Positions 23,277 to 35,946 are shown, counted from the stretch's first letter. The stretch is 64,000 nt of DNA from Narthecium ossifragum (GCA_963920575.1 OY986970.1:1317001-1381000), one strand, 5' to 3'. Numbers and translations: made by a program. Notes: generated by a model from the letters alone, not told the origin.

Positions 23277-23804
23277 TCACACCTTCGAGTCGGCGCCGTC
23301 GTGGGTGACGACGGCGGCAGCAGCGGCCGGAGACTTGGTCTCGGTTGATGGACGGTACACAAAGAAGGCATAAAAGGTGACGGCGATGCTACATGAAGAC
23401 ACGGTCCAAACAAAGATGACTAGAATTAAAGGCATCATCGTTGCCACGCGGTGGGAGAACATAATAGTAAGGAGAGTAGCGAGAACCCATATGGCTATCT
23501 TAAGATGCCCCCTCCTGGGAGAGTTCTCTGGAACCTTGTCGAAGACGTGGAGACACCAGATGAGGGAGATGAGATCGAAGTAGGTGAAGACGATGAAAGC
23601 GACAGACCATGGATCTCGGTCGTCTATGGACCTGCAGATGCCGAGGATGGAGTTGAAGGTGAGGAACGCCAGGGCGAAGCCATGCAGCGCCGAGGATAAA
23701 AAGGAACTGCCGTCGTCGGCTTTGGCTTGGGATTGGGCGGGCGGAGGTGGTGGTAGCAGCAGTGTATGGTCGGAGCCATTCTGGCCTTTTGGTTTGTGAA
23801 CCAT
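23277..23804 (-). CDS. Small four-span membrane protein, DUF6490-like
   Basis: A single exon encodes 175 residues. After a Pro-rich N-terminus (residues 1-35) come four hydrophobic spans, about 37-57, 65-86, 102-120 and 123-149, and a short Ala-rich tail. Recognisable blocks are FALAFLTFNSILGICRS, the PWSVAFIVFTYFDLI span, SPRRGHLKIAIWVL and MFSHRVATMMP. This order matches an uncharacterised plant family I know as DUF6490 (LTFNS, SPRR, SYRVA-MP). Its function is unknown; the spans suggest an integral protein of the ER, plasma or another membrane. A CASP-like protein was considered but its conserved Arg/Asp pair is not seen. An ATG and a TATA-like stretch about 100 bp upstream support the start. 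Confidence 0.75.
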   Translation of the reverse strand: MVHKPKGQNGSDHTLLLPPPPPAQSQAKADDGSSFLSSALHGFALAFLTFNSILGICRSIDDRDPWSVAFIVFTYFDLISLIWCLHVFDKVPENSPRRGHLKIAIWVLATLLTIMFSHRVATMMPLILVIFVWTVSSCSIAVTFYAFFVYRPSTETKSPAAAAAVVTHDGADSKV

Positions 23805-23902
23805 GTCTCGTTGCTACTATTGATGAGTGAGCTACCTAATGGCTATTCGTAGCTGCAAAGGTCGATCAATGACCCGAATGGATTAATGGCCGGATGTATG
23901 TC

Positions 23903-23916
23903 CATATATATATATA
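23903..23916 (-). promoter_or_regulatory. TATA-like stretch for the DUF6490-like gene
   Basis: An alternating TA run (CTATATATATATATGG on the minus strand) lies about 100 bp before the ATG at 23804, a normal distance for a 60-70 base leader. Simple TA repeats are common here, so this is only suggestive. Confidence 0.4.
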
Positions 23917-24239
23917 GCGATACCGGCGAAGTTGGGTCAATCAAGACACTTTCTCGGTTGGTTCAGTCCCGCGTCGATTTATCTATCAACGAGGGCGCCG
24001 GAGTAGACCAGATTCGAGGGAAATTTCCAAAGTCAGAGATTATTAGACTATATTAATAGAAACTCGTTTTTAGCTGTAAGTAATTTTCATTCAGCGATCA
24101 TTTTTTATAGGGGTATTAGACCATAATTCATAATCCAGCCCCCTTCTTGTCCATAGCCCCATACATCTTGCTGAAAATCCCATCTTCACAGCTTTCACAT
24201 GAATGACCTAACAACACATCAAAATGACAATAATACCCT

Positions 24240-25020
24240 TATTTTATTTTTCTTTTTTTATACCATCCTTTTCTCCCTCCTCTCTCTCTCTCTTCTCTCC
24301 TCCGACGAGACAACCACTCCCTTCGCCGGCAGCTCCCCGAGCTTCCTCCTTCCCCAGGCCTAATACCCCCTTCGCCACCCACCCACTCCGGCGACCTTTC
24401 CCACCTCCAACCAACTCCTCCGTCCAAACCCAACACGAGCTCCCAGTCCCCGTGCGCGCGTCAACTCTAATCTCGGCCACCATCGCTCGTCCCTCCATCT
24501 CCTCCGGCGTCGACTACAACCTTTCGTCGGCTTCGCCTTCTTAGACGGCGCCCGACGCCGTTTGATCGCCCTCCTCGCCGGAAGCCACGCCCGAGTTCAT
24601 CCCCTCTACCAGATCCGGCACCGCCTCCACCTAAACCCACCACCCAACGGCCTTCCAACGCCGACCAACCCCGGCTCAGGTGTTCACGTCGCCTCACGGC
24701 CCGTCCTCCACCATTCTCCGGGACGATCCACTGTCACGTTGCCCGCCCTTGCTCGCGATCGTCGTCCCCGGCGAGCAGTTGACTCGAAATGACGGGAGAT
24801 GGAGAGAGGGCGCTGCCGCTTCTCGCCGCACGCAGTTCTCCGCCGTCGGATCGGCCAGAGAAGAAGCTCCCGATCGTGGTGGGCGTGGATCAGCCGTCGG
24901 AGACCACTGATCCAATGGGTTGGCCGACGGTGAACCCAAACCTCAAAACCCCTTTTCTCACATTATTTAATGTATATTATATATTAAATAATGCTTTTAA
25001 AATCCGGAAAAATAAAATAA
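24240..25020. other. GC-rich repeat block
   Basis: C-rich on the plus strand, with many short open frames on both strands and no recognisable domain. It follows a short AT-rich stretch with CAATAATACCCTTATTTT. Composition and wording (CTCCGACG, GATCCGGC) resemble the blocks at 31.06-31.83 kb and 13.35-13.8 kb, so it is probably one end of an older, later interrupted repeat. Confidence 0.45.
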
Positions 25021-25257
25021 TATAATATAAAATTCCAGCCGCTCCCCGCCAGTGATGACTAGGTCGAGCAGCACCACCAACTTCTTCCTAGCCACGCCGA
25101 CGCCACCACAGCCCCATGGCGGCAAGCACTGATACAACGACGATGATATCAACAACAGAGAATCCAAGAGTGAAAAGGACCTTCGGGCATGGGTGGCGTT
25201 GTGACCACATCGATAAGATGACAAAGATGCAAATGATAAAGATGAAAATGAGCAGAC

Positions 25258-26510
25258 AAAGATTAAAATGATTTCAGAAATCATTTTCATATTTCAAAAA
25301 TCATTTTCATCTCTAAAAAAAATTTCATATTTCAAAAATCATTTTCATCTTTCTCAAAATCATTTTCGTCTTTCTGAAATCATTTCATCTTTCTGAATTC
25401 ATTTTCATCTTTCTCAAAATCATTTTCATCTTTCTGAAATCATTTTCATCTTTCTGAAATCATTTTCATCTTTCTCAAATTCATTTTCATCTTTCTGAAA
25501 TCATTTTCATCTTTCATACATTTTCATCTTCTTATCTCTATTTTCATCATTTTAAAATTCATTTTTATCATTTTAAAATTCATTTTTATCATTTTAAAAT
25601 TCATTTTCATCTTTCTGAAATCATTTTCATCTTTCTGAATTCATTTTAATCTTTCATACATTTTCATATTCTTAACTCTATTTTCATCTCTTTAAATCTA
25701 TTTTTATCATTTTAAAATTCATTTTCATCTTTCTAAATTCATTTTCATCTTTCAAAATTCATTTTCATATTTTTGAATTCATTTTCAACTTTCTGAATTC
25801 ATTTTCATATTCTTAACTCTATTTTTATCATTTTAAAATTTATTTTCATCTTTCTGAATTCATTTTGATCTTTCTAAATTCATTTTCATCTTTCATACAT
25901 TTTTCATCTTTTTAACTCTATTTTATCATTTTAAGTCTATTTTCATCTTCTTAACTTTATTTTTATCTTTTTAAATGCATTTTCATCTTTTTTAATATTT
26001 CAAATTACAACTTAATTGGCTGAAATTCTCCATCAATAGTCTCTTCGGTCACATTCACTTTTCTTCTATAAATTTCTTTATTTTGTTTCCATATTTTTCC
26101 CTGTTTTTCTACCACTTTTTTCCTATTTTTCTACCACTTTTTTCCCATACTTTCCTATTTTTCATCATTTTAAAATTCATTTTCATATTTCTGAAATCAT
26201 TTTCATCTTTCTGTAATCATTTTCATCTTTCAAAATTCATTTTCATCTTTCATACATTTTCATATTCTTAACTCTATTTTCATCTTTTTTAATCTATTTT
26301 TATCATTTGAAAATTCATTTTCATCTTTCTGAATTCATTTTCATCTTTCGAAATTTATTTTCATCTTTCTAAATTCATTTTCGTCTTTCATACTTTTTCA
26401 TCTTTTTAACTCTATTTTATCATTTTAACTCTATTTTCATCTTCTTAACTTTATTTTTATCTTTTTAAATGTATTTTCATCTTTTTTAACTCTTCAAATT
26501 ACAACTTAAT
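25258..26510. repeat. AT-rich minisatellite, unit about 20 bp
   Basis: The unit AATCATTTTCATCTTTCTGA, with variants such as TTTATCATTTTAAAATTCAT, repeats several dozen times. Within it there is a larger duplication: TGAAATTCTCCATCAATAGT followed by TTCGGTCACAT occurs near 26021 and again near 26514, about 490 bp apart, each after a similar run of units. No coding sense on either strand. Confidence 0.9.
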
Positions 26511-26690
26511 TGACTGAAATTCTCCATCAATAGTTTGTTCGGTCACATCCACTGTTCTTCTAAAAATTTCTTTATCTTTTTCCCTATTTTTCCCATTTTT
26601 CTACCATTTTTCCCTATTTTCCTATTTTTCCCGGCTTTTCTGAATTCTCTTCCTCTTATCTCCACCCCCGGCTCGCCTCCCAAGCCATCG

Positions 26691-29062
26691 TGTGAGGACC
26701 TGCCCCTCTATCCCCGTGGCTTGTTGTTTACCCCATGGGCAATTTGGAAAATTACGCCTTGGCGGTCGTTTCACACTGGGTGTGCACACACAGAACTTGT
26801 TTGGTGCTTGTGTTTGTTAGAAATGTTAGGTGGGACCAGGTTTGGAAGTTCTGGGCTTGGGCCCGTTTTCCAGCCCAAGTTGGCACTTCTGGGCAGGGAG
26901 GATCGATCCTTTGGTCGAGGAGGATCGATCCTACATGTGCCTGGAAGTCTTTGGCGGTGGCTTTCGAAGGACGGCCACGGCGATGGCCGTCGCTTCCCCT
27001 GTCAGGGGAGGGAAGACTTTCCCTCCCCTCCCCCAGCTTTTCCCCGCCTTCGCCGGCTTTCCCCGGCCTTACCCCGCCCCTTCCCCTCCTCCTTTCTCCT
27101 CTCTCTTCTTCCTTCTTCCCCGGCTCTGCTTCCTCCCCTGTTCAGGCCGCCCCTTCTCCTCCTCCGTTCTCCCTCCTCCGGCCACCGTTCTTGGAGCTTG
27201 AAGGCTCGTTGGAACCGTGACGGCGTGAGGAAGATCCGTAGCTAGACCTTGGGGATCGAAGCTGCGTTGAAGAGGTAGGGTTCTCACTCAAAAACTCCGG
27301 CTGTTTTGAGGGTTTAAATCCGGTTTTGTTTTCCAGTGGTTCTCCTTGTGGAGTTGTTGTTTCCCGGTTTTGAATCCTTGAGTAGCTTCGTGATGCTTAG
27401 ATCTACCAGCCCACCAAGTTTGGTGAGGTTTGGTTGTGTCTTCCGGCGGTTTTTCCGGCCGGGAGTACGCCGGAACCCATCAGGATCGATCCTCCTGGGA
27501 GGAAGGATCGGTCCTCTTGTGTTGGCTTGCTGCGCCCAGCGCATGATCGATCTTCTTATGGGAGGAGATCTATCATGGGGCATGGGTTAGCATGGTTACC
27601 CTTCGTCCCGAGAATGATCGATCTTCCTGGGTGGAAGGATCGATCTTCCTTGGTGCGACTGGAAGGGCGCCCTCTGTCATGAAAAAAATCGATCTTCCTG
27701 GGAGGAAGGATCGATCTTCTTTCTCTCGACAGTGAGGGACGCTCACTGTTACTTAAGTAATCGTTCCTTCCCTTGGTGAGGATCGATCCTTCTGTAGCAG
27801 AGAGGGTTTTCAAGGGTTTTGCCCGCGGGGCTTCGCATGTAAGTGGGTTTTGACGGTTTTGCCCTTGGGGCTTCTATGTTTTACATCATGCTTGAGTGTT
27901 TACTGCTTTGTGGTTAACCGAGGGAGTAATGAACCCTCGGGAATGCTTAGTGTAACTGGGCCATGGGTTATGCCCTTTTACCGCTTTATGGTGAACCGAA
28001 GGAAGTCATGATCCTCGGGAGTGCTTAGAATAAATGGGCCGAAGGTGTGCCTTTGTTGTGTTACCTATTACTGCTTTATTTATATCCTGCCCTGTTTCCG
28101 GTGCATTAGACATGCTAGGTTAGACTGGGTGGGGTTGACCCGTGGACTCGGTGATCAAGGGCTAAGTAGTAGGTGTCCTACAATTAGCGTCCGGCCCACC
28201 CTGCGTCAAGGACCGTCGGAGGTAGCCCAGTCCTCGAGCAGTGGCTATCGGAGGGACGTACGTTGGACAAGAACCTTGGGGAGGGAGACATCGATGGGAT
28301 CGATGGCCTCCCTGGCTAGGATTAGTCTTTGGTCAGGAGTTAGGGGTCCTGTTGGCTCTGTGGCTTGGAGTACTGGGAGGTGGTAGTCTTAACCTCGGTC
28401 GTTCCGCCAAGTGTGGAGATCCCGCTTGGGAAAGGGTGTCCTACCAGTAGCGTTATGTCCACCCTGTGTCAGGGATTGTCGGAGCTGTCCACCCCTGAGC
28501 AGTGGTTGTCGGAGGGGCGTACTGGGACAGGAGTCCTTCGGGTTATTGACGGGATTTATGGGATCCTTGGCAAGCCTCAGTACTTGGCTTCAGGGTTGGT
28601 TCGTTTGGGTTTTGCCTTCTTAGCGAGAGTGGTAGAGTAGGACCCTGCTGACCTGTTGCTCATTCCTACCTGGACTGTCTGTTTGCAGGTGCGGGTCCTC
28701 GTTATCCTCCTGTGCTTCCCCGTCGGCAGTCTCGTGGCAGCGTGCCGGATCCTGACCATGTCTGAGGGTCAGGATGGCTTCGTTTGTGCTTTTGCGGAGA
28801 CCCCGGTGGGTAGTGTAGCTTCTTTTGAGGACTGTTGATCCCTTGTAGCTTGTTGTACTAAACTCTGTTTAACTCTATTATTACTGTTTTGTAATAGTTG
28901 TTAATAGATGTTGTAGTAGCTTGCTTCCGCTTGTGCCTGTTGGCAGCTGTTTTCGCCAGCTGTCTCTTAGTCTCAACTGTTTCCGCCAGTTGAGGCTAGT
29001 AGTTGTAGGTTTTTCCCCTCGTGTCCCGGCCCGGTCTGGGCTCTACGGGTCGGGGCGCGACA
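26691..29062 (+). mobile_element. Solo LTR, plus orientation
   Basis: It starts TGTGAGGACC and ends GGGGCGCGACA; both flanks are CATCG, a perfect 5-bp TSD. It is the same family as the minus-oriented solo LTR at 49141-51620, sharing ordered blocks such as CAATTTGG, GTTTCACACTGGGTGTGCAC and GGTTGACCCGTGGACT. No internal sequence is present. Confidence 0.93.
27480..27790. repeat. GGATCGATC cluster in LTR
   Basis: At least eight copies of GATCGATC(C/T)T, often paired as inverted halves around CCTGGGAGGA, lie within about 300 bases. The same cluster is at 50470-50775 in the sister LTR. Confidence 0.85.
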
Positions 29063-29313
29063 CATCGTCTCGAAAGCCATCGGCTGAAGCGGCTCGATCG
29101 GATCTGGGGCTGGCTCAAGCGCCCGGATCGGCCCCGAGGATGGTCGGAGGAAGGGTTGTAGAGCCAAGGGGGCCTCAGATCCGGGGCTGGGCGGAGCTAG
29201 AGGCCAGCGTGGAGGTGGCGTCGGCGCTGTTAGATCCGGAGGAGACGGAGAAGCTCGGGTGGTGTCCGAGCTCAGGTCGAGGTCGCCGGTGCCGAGGGAG
29301 GTCGTCGTCCCGC
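29063..29313. other. GC-rich fragment between two solo LTRs
   Basis: 250 bases with GGATCTGGGGCTGG-type words, part of the same GC-rich repeat class as the flanks. It is isolated by the two LTR insertions on either side. No coding content is recognised. Confidence 0.45.
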
Positions 29314-31061
29314 TGATACGACTTGAAAAGTGTCGTTCCTTAACAAGTCTAATCAAAATTACAAATTTATAATCAAACTACTAACTAACTACTTTAAGGG
29401 TAGATAGCAGTGAGTCCGAGTCGAATCCACAGGGAATGCGTAGGAAAATAATTAAACTACTAAACTCAATCTAAGTTTTCCTACCGATAAGTTGATAAAA
29501 GATTTAGGATTGAAATTAAACTAAGTTTATACTAAATGATTAATAAATACGAGAAAAGATACCATGGAGTTCTTAATCAGTAACTAAGGTTCTACCAAGT
29601 CTTCCTAAGATCAGGGCATGCAAACACGATGAATGGCTTTCTAATAGTTGATGAGTGAATGGCTAGTTCTCCTTATCACTCAACAAGTTCTGTTTAGGAT
29701 TCCTTGTTGGCAAGAACAATTATCTAATTATCAGTGACCGAATGATTAGTTACGTTCACTGCTAATGAACCCTCTTATTAGAATGAGTTCATCGCAAGGA
29801 GTAGTGTTGATATGGATTTAGGTGTAAGATCAAGATGGGTTTAGCATCTTGATGGCCGAATCTACAAAAGTAGGATGCATGAAGGATTAGGGATGGAACG
29901 TAGTGGGACTAGCACTACTATAGTGGGACTAGCACTATACAATCCCTAACCACGAAGAAGATTTCATCCGAGATACCATGGGACTAACATGGTCCTCTTA
30001 TTTGGATGAATCCAATCCAAGTCCTAGCATACACAAGCTCCGGAATCAAGTGCAAACAAGAACAATCCAAACATCCAGCAATAAATCGACACCAAGGTAT
30101 AAAAGAAAATAGAAATCAATCCATATAAGCCAAACAATCATGTATACAAGCCCTAGATCTCATAAATCCATAATAGAAATCTTAGTTACATCATAAGAAT
30201 CCCATGATAAAAAGTTAGCTACTCATCTTTAGGGTTTGATCCATAGATGAAGGTTGATGAAGCTCTTTCTCCATGGATTTCCTCCCAAAGATCTATAAAT
30301 AAAAGTTAAAAAGAAGAAAGAAATTGTTCTCCCTCTCCAAGAGAGAAGAAAGACCCTCAAAAACCCTAAAAGATGCCTATTTATAGCCTCGGTATCCACC
30401 TTAACTCGGATTAGATCTTGGCCCTTGATTTTGCTTGATAAATATCAAGGAAACGGTCATTTTCGAGTCCGATCGATCGAACTATGAGTGTCCGATCGAT
30501 CGGGTGAATAAAAATCATCAATTTCTCACTTTTCCCGAGTCCGATCGATCGAACTCTGGGTGTCCGATCGATCGGACTCCGTAGGAGGGATAGCTGGATC
30601 GATCGGTAGGTGAATAGCTGAAAAAGTATACTTCTGTGAGGTTTCTGCATAGTCCGATCGATCAGACTCTGGGTGTTCGATCGATCGGACCCTTCAGCGT
30701 ATTTACTGCTTTGCCATTCAGACTGCGTCATCGGTACTAAAATTGTCATAACTTCCTCTAGGAAACTCGGAATCACGAATCGTAAAATTCTCCTGAAACT
30801 AGACTTCAAGAAATTTCCAACCATATATGGCACATCATCTGATTCTTCCTGAGCAGGTACAGGTTAATCTTCAAAGCCAATCCATCTTCATTCCTTTGCT
30901 CCTAGCATGTCTTTATTTGTTCGTTTTAGCACCAAACATGATCTAATCGTCATTGAAGGCTCTTATACCTGAAATACATCATAGACTATCAAAATAGCAT
31001 TGCTCGGAGACTAACGAGACCTAGTTGAAAGGGTGATTTGTGCACTTTTCACGTCTTATCA
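29314..31061. mobile_element. Solo LTR of an unrelated family (TGATACGAC type)
   Basis: It runs from TGATACGACTTGAAAAGTG to CACTTTTCACGTCTTATCA, so it has TG...CA ends and an imperfect 19-bp terminal inverted repeat. CCCGC flanks both ends, a perfect 5-bp TSD. The body (1748 bp) is AT-rich and holds a cluster of CGATCGATCG palindromes at about 30465-30695. Ends and TSD fit a solo LTR; a DNA transposon is less likely because the terminal inverted repeat is short and no transposase is seen. Confidence 0.85.
30465..30695. repeat. GTCCGATCGATCGGAC palindrome cluster
   Basis: About seven copies of TCCGATCGATCG(A/G) occur within 230 bases; several read as near-perfect palindromes with a CGATCG or GATCGATC core. 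The motif parallels those in the other LTR families of this window although the surrounding sequence is unrelated. Confidence 0.85.
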
Positions 31062-32849
31062 CCCGCCTCCCAAGCCGACAACAAGCCAGACTTCATCTCT
31101 TCAGTCACCTCCAACGTCCATAGGGACCTCGAGTCTTGCCGACCCCATCCCTAACTTCCATCCTCGTCGGAAGCCGGCGTCGACCTCCTACCGATCGGAT
31201 CCCAACACCGCCCCGAGCTCCCCCTCTCACATCATTGATCGGATCCCACCATCCACCATCAACGAGCACCACCTCCGAACAGCCACCATCTCCGGCGATC
31301 CCCTCTAATCTTGCCCCTCACCGCCGACTTCGTCCAGTAAAACCACTCCAAGCTATCCACCTGGCTCGAGAGCATGCTATCTCAGATCACCACTCCACTC
31401 CCCTCGCACCCAGCCGTCATGTACAGATCCGCCCACCCCACACCTCCAAGCTGCCGGATCTGGCCAGATGAGGGATCCGGATCTAGGACCGGGTGGGGAT
31501 GGGGTGGCCGGAGGCAGCGATATGGAGTGGTGGCGGCGCCGGATCTGTGAGAGGAGGAGCTCGGGTTGGGGGTTTCGTCGGAGATGGAGGGCGGCGGAGG
31601 GGGTGGACGGCGTCGTGACCAGGTCGCGGGGGGGGGGGGGTGGAGACGGTTGGAGTCCGTCGAGGAGAGCTGTCCTCATGTGGTTGGAGCGGCGATGGTG
31701 ACTTCCATGACAGTGGACGGAGGTTGGGTGACCGCGAGGGACAAGCTGGATCACCGGATCCCAACTCCGGCGATCATCTATCGACGTCCGCTACCGCTGC
31801 CGTCACCACCACTATGCCATTTTAATCTTATTTTAATTACATTTAGCTATAGGGGTATTTTAGTCTTTTTTTAATTACACCAGTCAAATAAACATGTCAA
31901 ATGGGATTCTAACCTGAAAAATACATCAAATGGGGTTTTTAGCAAAAATCTTGACTAAACTGGTGTTATCATCAATTAACTATTTTTTTATGTTAAACTG
32001 GTCGATTGTGGTGTCCCTATCCCGGTTCTTCAGTTACAGAAATGATTCGGCGCAATTTGACGTGGCGTCATGGCTTTCTGATGTGGCTAGTCACGTCAGC
32101 TAATCTAGGGCCCACTCAAAAAGGCTTTTCCTACTCGCCGTTTGAGAGTTTCTATTTTCATCCCCCCTCCGAGACAATTTATCGTGTGAATTTAAATGGA
32201 ACATGACTAGCTAGGCAAGGTAATTAAAGAGTGATATGGCCATCCACCTTGGTTGATGTGGCTGGCCACTTCGCTACACAGGCAGCCAAGCCAAGCCAAG
32301 CCAAGTGTGCGGAACGCACAAGGATTCCGGGTGCATGCAATGCAGTAAGGTAGAACGCACACGGATTCGGGGGCTTTCAGGAACCTCATGGGACCCTTTT
32401 TTTTTTTTAACAACGCCAAGACTCGGCTGTTCTTATGGCGAGCAAAGCCTGATCATCTCTCACGGGTAGCAAGTAAGACTGCCACTGCCCATGCAAAGTT
32501 CGCGTCAGAGCCCAGAGGGACGGACTGAATGATCAGATCTTATTGTCTCCAATTTTCATGCCTTGTTGGTTTTATTGGAAAGGCTTATCAACCTTATAAG
32601 GAGTAAAAACGGTTATAATCGTTTCCTCCTTATAAGCTTGTCATTATTTCATATCCCCTAAGTTAGATTTGTACATTTTTATCATGTTCCTAAGTTAGAG
32701 TATAACCCTTATCATCCTTATATGGAGCCTTTAGTGGGGGAGGTGGTTAATGAGGAGGAGAGGGTTGTGGGTGGTTAATGGGGAAGTTGATGGGTGTTAC
32801 CCTGCCGAGTGGCAGGGGCCCCACTAGTGTACTATAGTGGAAAGAAGAC
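31062..32849. other. GC-rich block then AT-rich intergenic sequence
   Basis: 31062-31830 is GC-rich with GATCCGG and GGCGG words and a G run near 31630. 31835-31990 is AT-rich and includes GGGGTATTTTAGTC. Near 32575-32640 TTATAAGGAG/CTCCTTATAA form an inverted repeat. No coding frame was recognised in any part. Confidence 0.45.
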
Positions 32850-33122
32850 CAGGGCCGGTCTGAGTTTTTTTGGGCTCAAGGCTCAAGGTGGAAGATAAAA
32901 ATAGGACCCCGTATCTTCTAAAATACATAAAAAAATATTCACTTCAAAAACAAACTTTAAGTTAAACATATATTATTGAAAAAAAAGTGTAGCACTGTAA
33001 TTCATCAAATATAAAAACCGTATTGTCACGTCAAGTATAATCTAGTAATCTTAATATAATTTAACAAAATAATATACTAGATTCAAATGAAAATAGAAAA
33101 CTTAGAAAAATCAAATCTGTTG

Positions 33123-33306
33123 TTACTGAAAAATCACCTTCCTCGCATTCTTGGCCGTAAAAGTTTCAACCAAACTTGTGTAATCAAGTTTGCCAGTCAA
33201 TTCATTTTCAATCGATAAAAATAGCTAAATTGTTCGGCCTTTTCTATGACATGGTTGATCGAAGATAAGATTTGATCAACTTCAATTTTGAGAAACTTAT
33301 CTCGGC
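33123..33306 (-). pseudogene. hAT transposase C-terminal (dimerisation) remnant
   Basis: The minus strand reads AEISFSKLKLIKSYLRSTMS, then a stop, NLAIF, and in a shifted frame ELTGKLDYTSLVETFTAKNA followed by RK. This is the C-terminal signature of one plant hAT transposase group (SAERSFSKLKLIKSYLRSTM, LDY-SL--FA-KKARK). Stops and at least one frameshift show it is dead. A solo LTR sits immediately upstream of it. Confidence 0.75.
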
Positions 33307-33330
33307 AGAGCCGAGGACTTACTATATATC

Positions 33331-35909
33331 TGTCACACCCCGACCCAGAAAACCCATCCATGACGAGGCGTGAGGGTTCATATCACTATTCATCTCCAAG
33401 TGGCGCGATACAAAGCGGAATTACAGGAAAACTTAAACAATTTATATTCCAGAGGTAAGCGGTAATTCAATTCATATATTCATCAAGTTGTACTATTCAA
33501 CATTAGATACAAAATTCTCCAAGTAAAGATCTTATACAAATAATCCCAAAAGTCCTCAAAAGAAGTTTACAATTTACAAAACTGCCAAAGTACAACAAAT
33601 TATCCCCCATCAACCTCAAGCACCTCTGGACGTAGTCGCGCCACCAAAAGCTGATCCCGTCGGCTCTACTGAAGAAGAACTGGCGCTGCACCTGCAAACG
33701 CAGCCGGGGTAGGAGTGAGCGATAAGCTCAGTAGGGTTCTACTCTACGGCACACAGAAGGGAGGAAAACAACAACAGTGTCGGTTCTCCGCCTAAGTCTA
33801 AAGGATGCCACGGGTCCCATAACCCTATCGATGTCCCAAGGGCTCCTGTCATGGAACCTCTCTCCTGAACATCTTACCATGAGGCCACGAAACAGTAACA
33901 TACAGGATCACCCTTACCCAAGCTGGAACACCATGCCTTGGGGAACCACGTCGGGAACGCATCGACAACCATCCTTAGCACTTGGCTTTGGAAAACCGAC
34001 ACGACCTCTAAACCTCAAACAATGATCAGAGTCAACTATCACAAATCCTCAATACAAGAGATTCAGATTCAACAATCACCATAATCCTGACTACCCAGCC
34101 ACGGTCCTAAGGCTAGATCCGAGCTAGCCGAGAGCCTCGGATCGGCGACTCAAACCATCGCCCACCTAACCTCATATGCCTCTAATGCAATCAAGATGCA
34201 TGCAATGCTCAGGCACAGATAACAAGATATAAGCAGGCAACAAGATGTCATCAATTATACAGGGCTAGGCATAGCTTACAGCTAGCCAAAAGGGTAAGCA
34301 TAGCAAAGGCCTCAAATACAGATAATCTATGCTAACCAAACAAACATCTAAGCAAAGCTATGAATACAAATATACAATAGTCTTCAGTGCCCTCTTGCAC
34401 CTGACAGACTAAGGTTCCACAGTTACCCTGCCGGTAACTGGCCACATTTATACAATAGCCCTCGGCACTCACTGGCAACAGGCTAAGGTTCCACAATTTC
34501 ACATTAACTAGCACTCATAGCTAGCTAATGGTTAAGCAACCCAAAATAGCATTTATCTACTTATCAAACCAAGTATTAAATGCAAATCCATCCATAAATC
34601 CATAAAAAGGGCAACGTCCAATTCAATTCTCAATCTCAATAGAAATCCCTCGAAAATCCCATGAAAACGACGTGTATGCTTCCTAACATGATTGGGTATC
34701 TATCATGGATGAAAACCAATCAAAAGAAACCAATAAACACAGCTCAGTGGCCCACGGTCGATACGACGGTCGACCGTGAGGCCACGGTCGATGCCACGGT
34801 TGATCTGACGGTCGACCGTGGGGGTCATTCGAGGGAAAATCATAAGGGCCACGGTCGATCGGTGCATTGACCGTGGGAGATCCAAATCGGGACAGAGCCT
34901 CACGGACGATGCGACGGTCGACCGTGAGTCGGGATGGAAAAGAAGAAGGAACCACGGTCGATCGGTGCAACGACCGTGGGAGGCCAAAAACGCGACAGAG
35001 CGCGACGGTCGATACGTACGGTCGACCGTCAGGCTCGAAAGCAGCGTATTAACGTTTGACGGTCGATCCACCGATCGACCGTCGGACCTTAGGCACAATT
35101 CATCAGAACAGTGCCGAAAATCCAATTTCTTGGATTTCAAGGATCAATTCAAGTGGGAAGTTGATGAAACTTTGCAAGCATGCATAAAAGATGATGGGGA
35201 AGCCAATGGTGCGAAAAAATCATATTTTTGACGGTTAAATCTCCAATTTAGGTTAAAATGGCCGAAAACCGATAAACGGCGATAATACAATATTCAGCCG
35301 ATAAAATACGGAAATCGCGATGTAGGAATACTGGAAATCCTCCGCAACACATATGCTATAAGTTACACAATATTCTAATAAGTACTCCTACAGTGAAAAT
35401 ACAATTAACCTATCCTAGGAGAACCCGATCCCAGGATCGGGGTAGAAACACCTACCTGAACAAGCAGGGCAGCTCCTCCACGCATCCCCCAACTCCGATC
35501 GTCGGAATTCGCTCCTCGAAAGCCGCGCCTCCAAGCCCTAGCACCGCCGGTTGGAGAGAGAGGAAGAAAGAGAACGACAGGAGAAGGAAAGAAGGAGAGA
35601 AAGAGAAAGGGTTTAAATAGAAAGCAGGAATCGATCACAGCCGTCCCATTCGATCTCTCCCAATCGAGCTCCGATCTTCCGATCGGAAGCACCCTAAAGG
35701 TTCTAATCAACCACATACATCAATCAAAGGCCATGTGTGCAACGCGGGTGTGAAACTGACCACCAGGAAACATATTTACCAAAATGCCATTGGGGTCAAA
35801 AACAACGATGCGATCAACCGATCGCATCCCAAGGCCAACCGGGCCAAACCACAAACCCAGACCCTCGACCTAACGCGGTCGGACTGGGTTGGAGGTACGA
35901 GTCCTCACA
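33331..35909 (-). mobile_element. Solo LTR nested in the hAT element
   Basis: It starts TGTCACACCCC and ends GAGTCCTCACA (plus strand), with ATATC on both sides as TSD. It is closely related to the solo LTR at 7849-10285 over most of its length. Its last 180 bases, from GTGCAACGCGGGTGTGAAAC, look more like the 790/10573 family, so it may be a recombinant or an intermediate subfamily. Confidence 0.93.
34745..35090. repeat. ACGGTCGATC palindrome cluster in LTR
   Basis: Repeated CACGGTCGATC and GGTCGACCGTG half-sites at 20-60 base spacing, the counterpart of 9090-9455 with different copy order. Confidence 0.75.
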
Positions 35910-35946
35910 ATATCAGATAAGACTGCTTCAGAAACAAGTTTTTTTT

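Noticed and set aside
23277..23804. CASP-like membrane protein
   Set aside because: It has four spans, but the conserved Arg in span 1 and Asp in span 3 of CASPs are not seen and the other motifs fit the DUF6490-like family.
24224..24544. Pro/Ser-rich open frame in the GC-rich block
   Set aside because: Overlapping long frames on the opposite strand and no conserved segment; composition effect.
26535..27245. 236-codon open frame at the start of the solo LTR
   Set aside because: It crosses the LTR boundary at 26691 and reads CT-rich sequence; no protein similarity is recognised.
29314..31061. DNA transposon because of its terminal inverted repeat
   Set aside because: The ends are TG...CA, the TSD is 5 bp and no transposase is present, which fits a solo LTR better.
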